Under the pieces are notes generated by a model. The model saw only the letters and a program-made list of their open reading frames with translations, was not told the DNA's origin and ran no database searches. Positions 20,474-21,544 of a stretch of 21,544 nucleotides of DNA are shown here, piece after piece. The stretch comes from JBPCPM01 sp050999155 (GTDB taxonomy: Bacteria > Actinomycetota > Thermoleophilia > Solirubrobacterales > 70-9): assembly GCA_050999155.1 (NCBI GenBank), contig JBPCPM010000013.1:1-21544 (forward strand), read 5' to 3'. The position numbers were made by a program, and so were the translations under genes. How positions within the stretch are numbered: the stretch's first letter is position 1; every line of letters starts with the position of its first letter.

Positions 20474-21419
20474 GTGTATCTGCGGGTCACGCAGCGGCGG
20501 AACAAGGGCGGCGAGGTCGTGCGTTACCTGCAGCTTGCGCACAACGAGCGCAACGAGCGTGGCGTCCCGGTGGCGCGGATCATCCACACGTTCGGCCGTG
20601 AGGATGAGGTGGACCGTCAGGCGCTGGTGCGGCTGGTCGCGTCGATCACGAGGTTCTTGGAGCCCGAGCAGGCGTTGGCCGCGGGAGCAACCGGCGGGGT
20701 TTGAGTTTCTGGAGGCGCGTGAGCAGGGCCGTCCGCACGTCGTGCAGGCGCTGTGGCAGGAGCTCGGGATCGGGCAGGCGCTGCGGCGGGTCGCGCGCTC
20801 GCGGGCCTACCGCGCCGATGTGGAGCGGGAGGTCTTCGCGATGACCTGCCAGCGCACGATCGCGCCGGCGTCCAAGCTGGAGGCCACGCGGTGGGCGGCG
20901 CGGGAGGTCGTGTTGCCCGGCGTGGGAGAGCTCACCGATGACGGGCTCTACGCGGCGATGGACTTCCTGCTGGAGTGCTCAGAGCGCGTGCAGGAAGCGG
21001 TGTTCTTCAGCGTGGCCAACCTGTTGAACCTCGAGGTCGACGTGATCTTCTTCGACACGACCTCCACCTACTTCGAGGTCGAGGTCGACGACGACGAGAC
21101 GGGTCCGGACGGGAACGGGAACGAGAGCGAGCCGCCGGCGGCACGGCGAGCGGCGGTCCAGGCCGGCGAGCGGCGGCTGGGGCACAGCAAGGACTCCCGG
21201 CCAGATCTGCCTCAGGTCGTGATCGGGATGGCCGTCACGCGGGAGGGGATCCCGGTCCGCGTATGGGTCTGGCCGGGGAACACCAACGACCAGACGGTCA
21301 TCGAGCAGGTCAAGGCAGACCTGGGTGGCTGGAAGCTGGGACGCTGCGTGATGGTCGTCGACTCGGGGTTCTCCAGCAGCGAGAACCTGCGCTACTTGCA
21401 GCGCCAAGGCGGGCACTAG
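20474..21419 (+). pseudogene. IS1634-type (IS4-like DDE) transposase, frameshifted and truncated
   Basis: It opens MYLRVTQRRNKGGEVVRYLQ, then LAHNERNERG...IIHTFGREDEVDRQALV, as in actinobacterial IS1634-type transposases. After ALAAGAT the frame is lost to a stop at 20702-20704. One extra base near 20689 shifts it; corrected, the protein continues PAGFEFLEAREQGRPHVVQA. The first DDE aspartate is in FFDTTSTYFEVEVD, followed by DLPQVVIGMAV and VRVWVWPGNTNDQTVIEQVK. The second is in VVDSGFSSSENLRYLQR. The protein ends GGH-stop at 21419, where family members continue for roughly 150-200 residues including the third acidic residue. It is thus doubly dead. The region after the stop does not look like transposase, so truncation is by a junction near 21419. 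Confidence 0.88.
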
Positions 21420-21466
21420 CAGCGCAAACCATTGCGACATCAGGTGCTCCCCGGTCGGGCGGGGCG

Positions 21467-21495
21467 AACCTAACCCACGGCGCCTGGGCTGTCAA
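21467..21495 (-). promoter_or_regulatory. Orphan promoter of a gene cut by the IS fragment
   Basis: Reverse strand: -35 TTGACA (21495-21490), 17-bp spacer, -10 TAGGTT (21472-21467). These are the same two hexamers as in the PKS operon promoter. It is followed by GGGGAG and, six bases later, ATG (21440-21438) reading MSQWFALL before entering the transposase remnant. I infer the start of a leftward gene whose body was removed when the IS fragment joined here. The continuing open frame leftward is antisense to the transposase and is probably spurious. Confidence 0.6.
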
Positions 21496-21544
21496 CGCTG
21501 CGGACTCTTTTACGGGAAGCGAGCCCAGCGAATAGACTCGCCCC

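Larger units (their letters stand above)
20381..21419 (+). mobile_element. IS1634-like element, left end present, right end lost
   Basis: The extent covers the transposase and the upstream hairpins. No matching terminal inverted repeat or target-site duplication could be identified, and the 3' third of the element is missing, so the boundaries are approximate. Confidence 0.6.

Noticed and set aside
20979..21440. Reverse open frame from the orphan ATG as a full gene
   Set aside because: Beyond the first about eight codons it is antisense to recognised transposase sequence, and its composition is typical of a shadow frame.

Overview
The window is GC-rich DNA that looks actinobacterial. Supporting this are frequent GTG/TTG starts, TTGACA/TANNNT promoters, an IS1634-type transposase, serine/threonine kinases with FHA partners, and a ClpC-type N-domain. 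The kinase/FHA families and the winged-helix remnant would suit a deep-branching class such as Thermoleophilia, but that placement is inference; no rRNA or marker gene is present.

The core (about 2.6-11.4 kb) is a compact type II (aromatic) polyketide synthase cluster. A leftward operon starts at a TTGACA-N18-TAGGTT promoter (11382-11411). It reads cupin, KS-alpha, KS-beta (chain length factor), a patatin/NTE-like hydrolase with a cyclic-nucleotide-binding-like domain, acyl carrier protein, TcmN-type aromatase/cyclase, and an ABM-fold monooxygenase/cyclase. GTGA stop/start overlaps couple several of these genes. A TcmI-type cyclase (leftward), a malonyl-CoA:ACP transacylase and a holo-ACP synthase (both rightward) lie beyond, so the cluster carries its own malonyl loading and ACP activation. 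The gene order resembles the whiE spore-pigment clusters of Streptomyces, except for the patatin gene between KS-beta and ACP.

The core is flanked by decaying DNA. Left (1-2.6 kb): a kinase 3' end, a Clp_N pseudogene broken by a 19-bp tandem duplication, an antisense winged-helix remnant, a second truncated and frameshifted kinase, and an FHA gene in a tail-to-tail pair with it. Right (11.4-12.7 kb): an unrecognised frameshifted gene, a third kinase remnant, and a second FHA gene in the same tail-to-tail arrangement. A 48-bp direct repeat (47/48) in the kinase copies brackets the cluster. A 3-hydroxyisobutyrate-dehydrogenase-like pseudogene lies between fabD and the operon's last gene, and an intact paralog is at 17.3 kb.

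Further right are a leftward pair (cNMP-binding-domain protein, then a large membrane Fe-S/[2Fe-2S]/FAD oxidoreductase, with the FHA gene below), a short graveyard of kinase and FHA starts (16.0-16.35 kb), and a rightward operon of SDR, dehydrogenase, amidohydrolase and SRPBCC protein. After these come a two-domain protein with a frameshifted Gly-Pro linker and a truncated IS1634-type transposase. The transposase abuts an outward promoter and start codon of a gene whose body is missing.

The PKS genes are all open, while almost every gene in the flanks carries a lesion. This fits a selected cluster sitting in a recombination-prone, repeat-rich neighbourhood, although several one-base indels at G/C runs could be sequencing errors.
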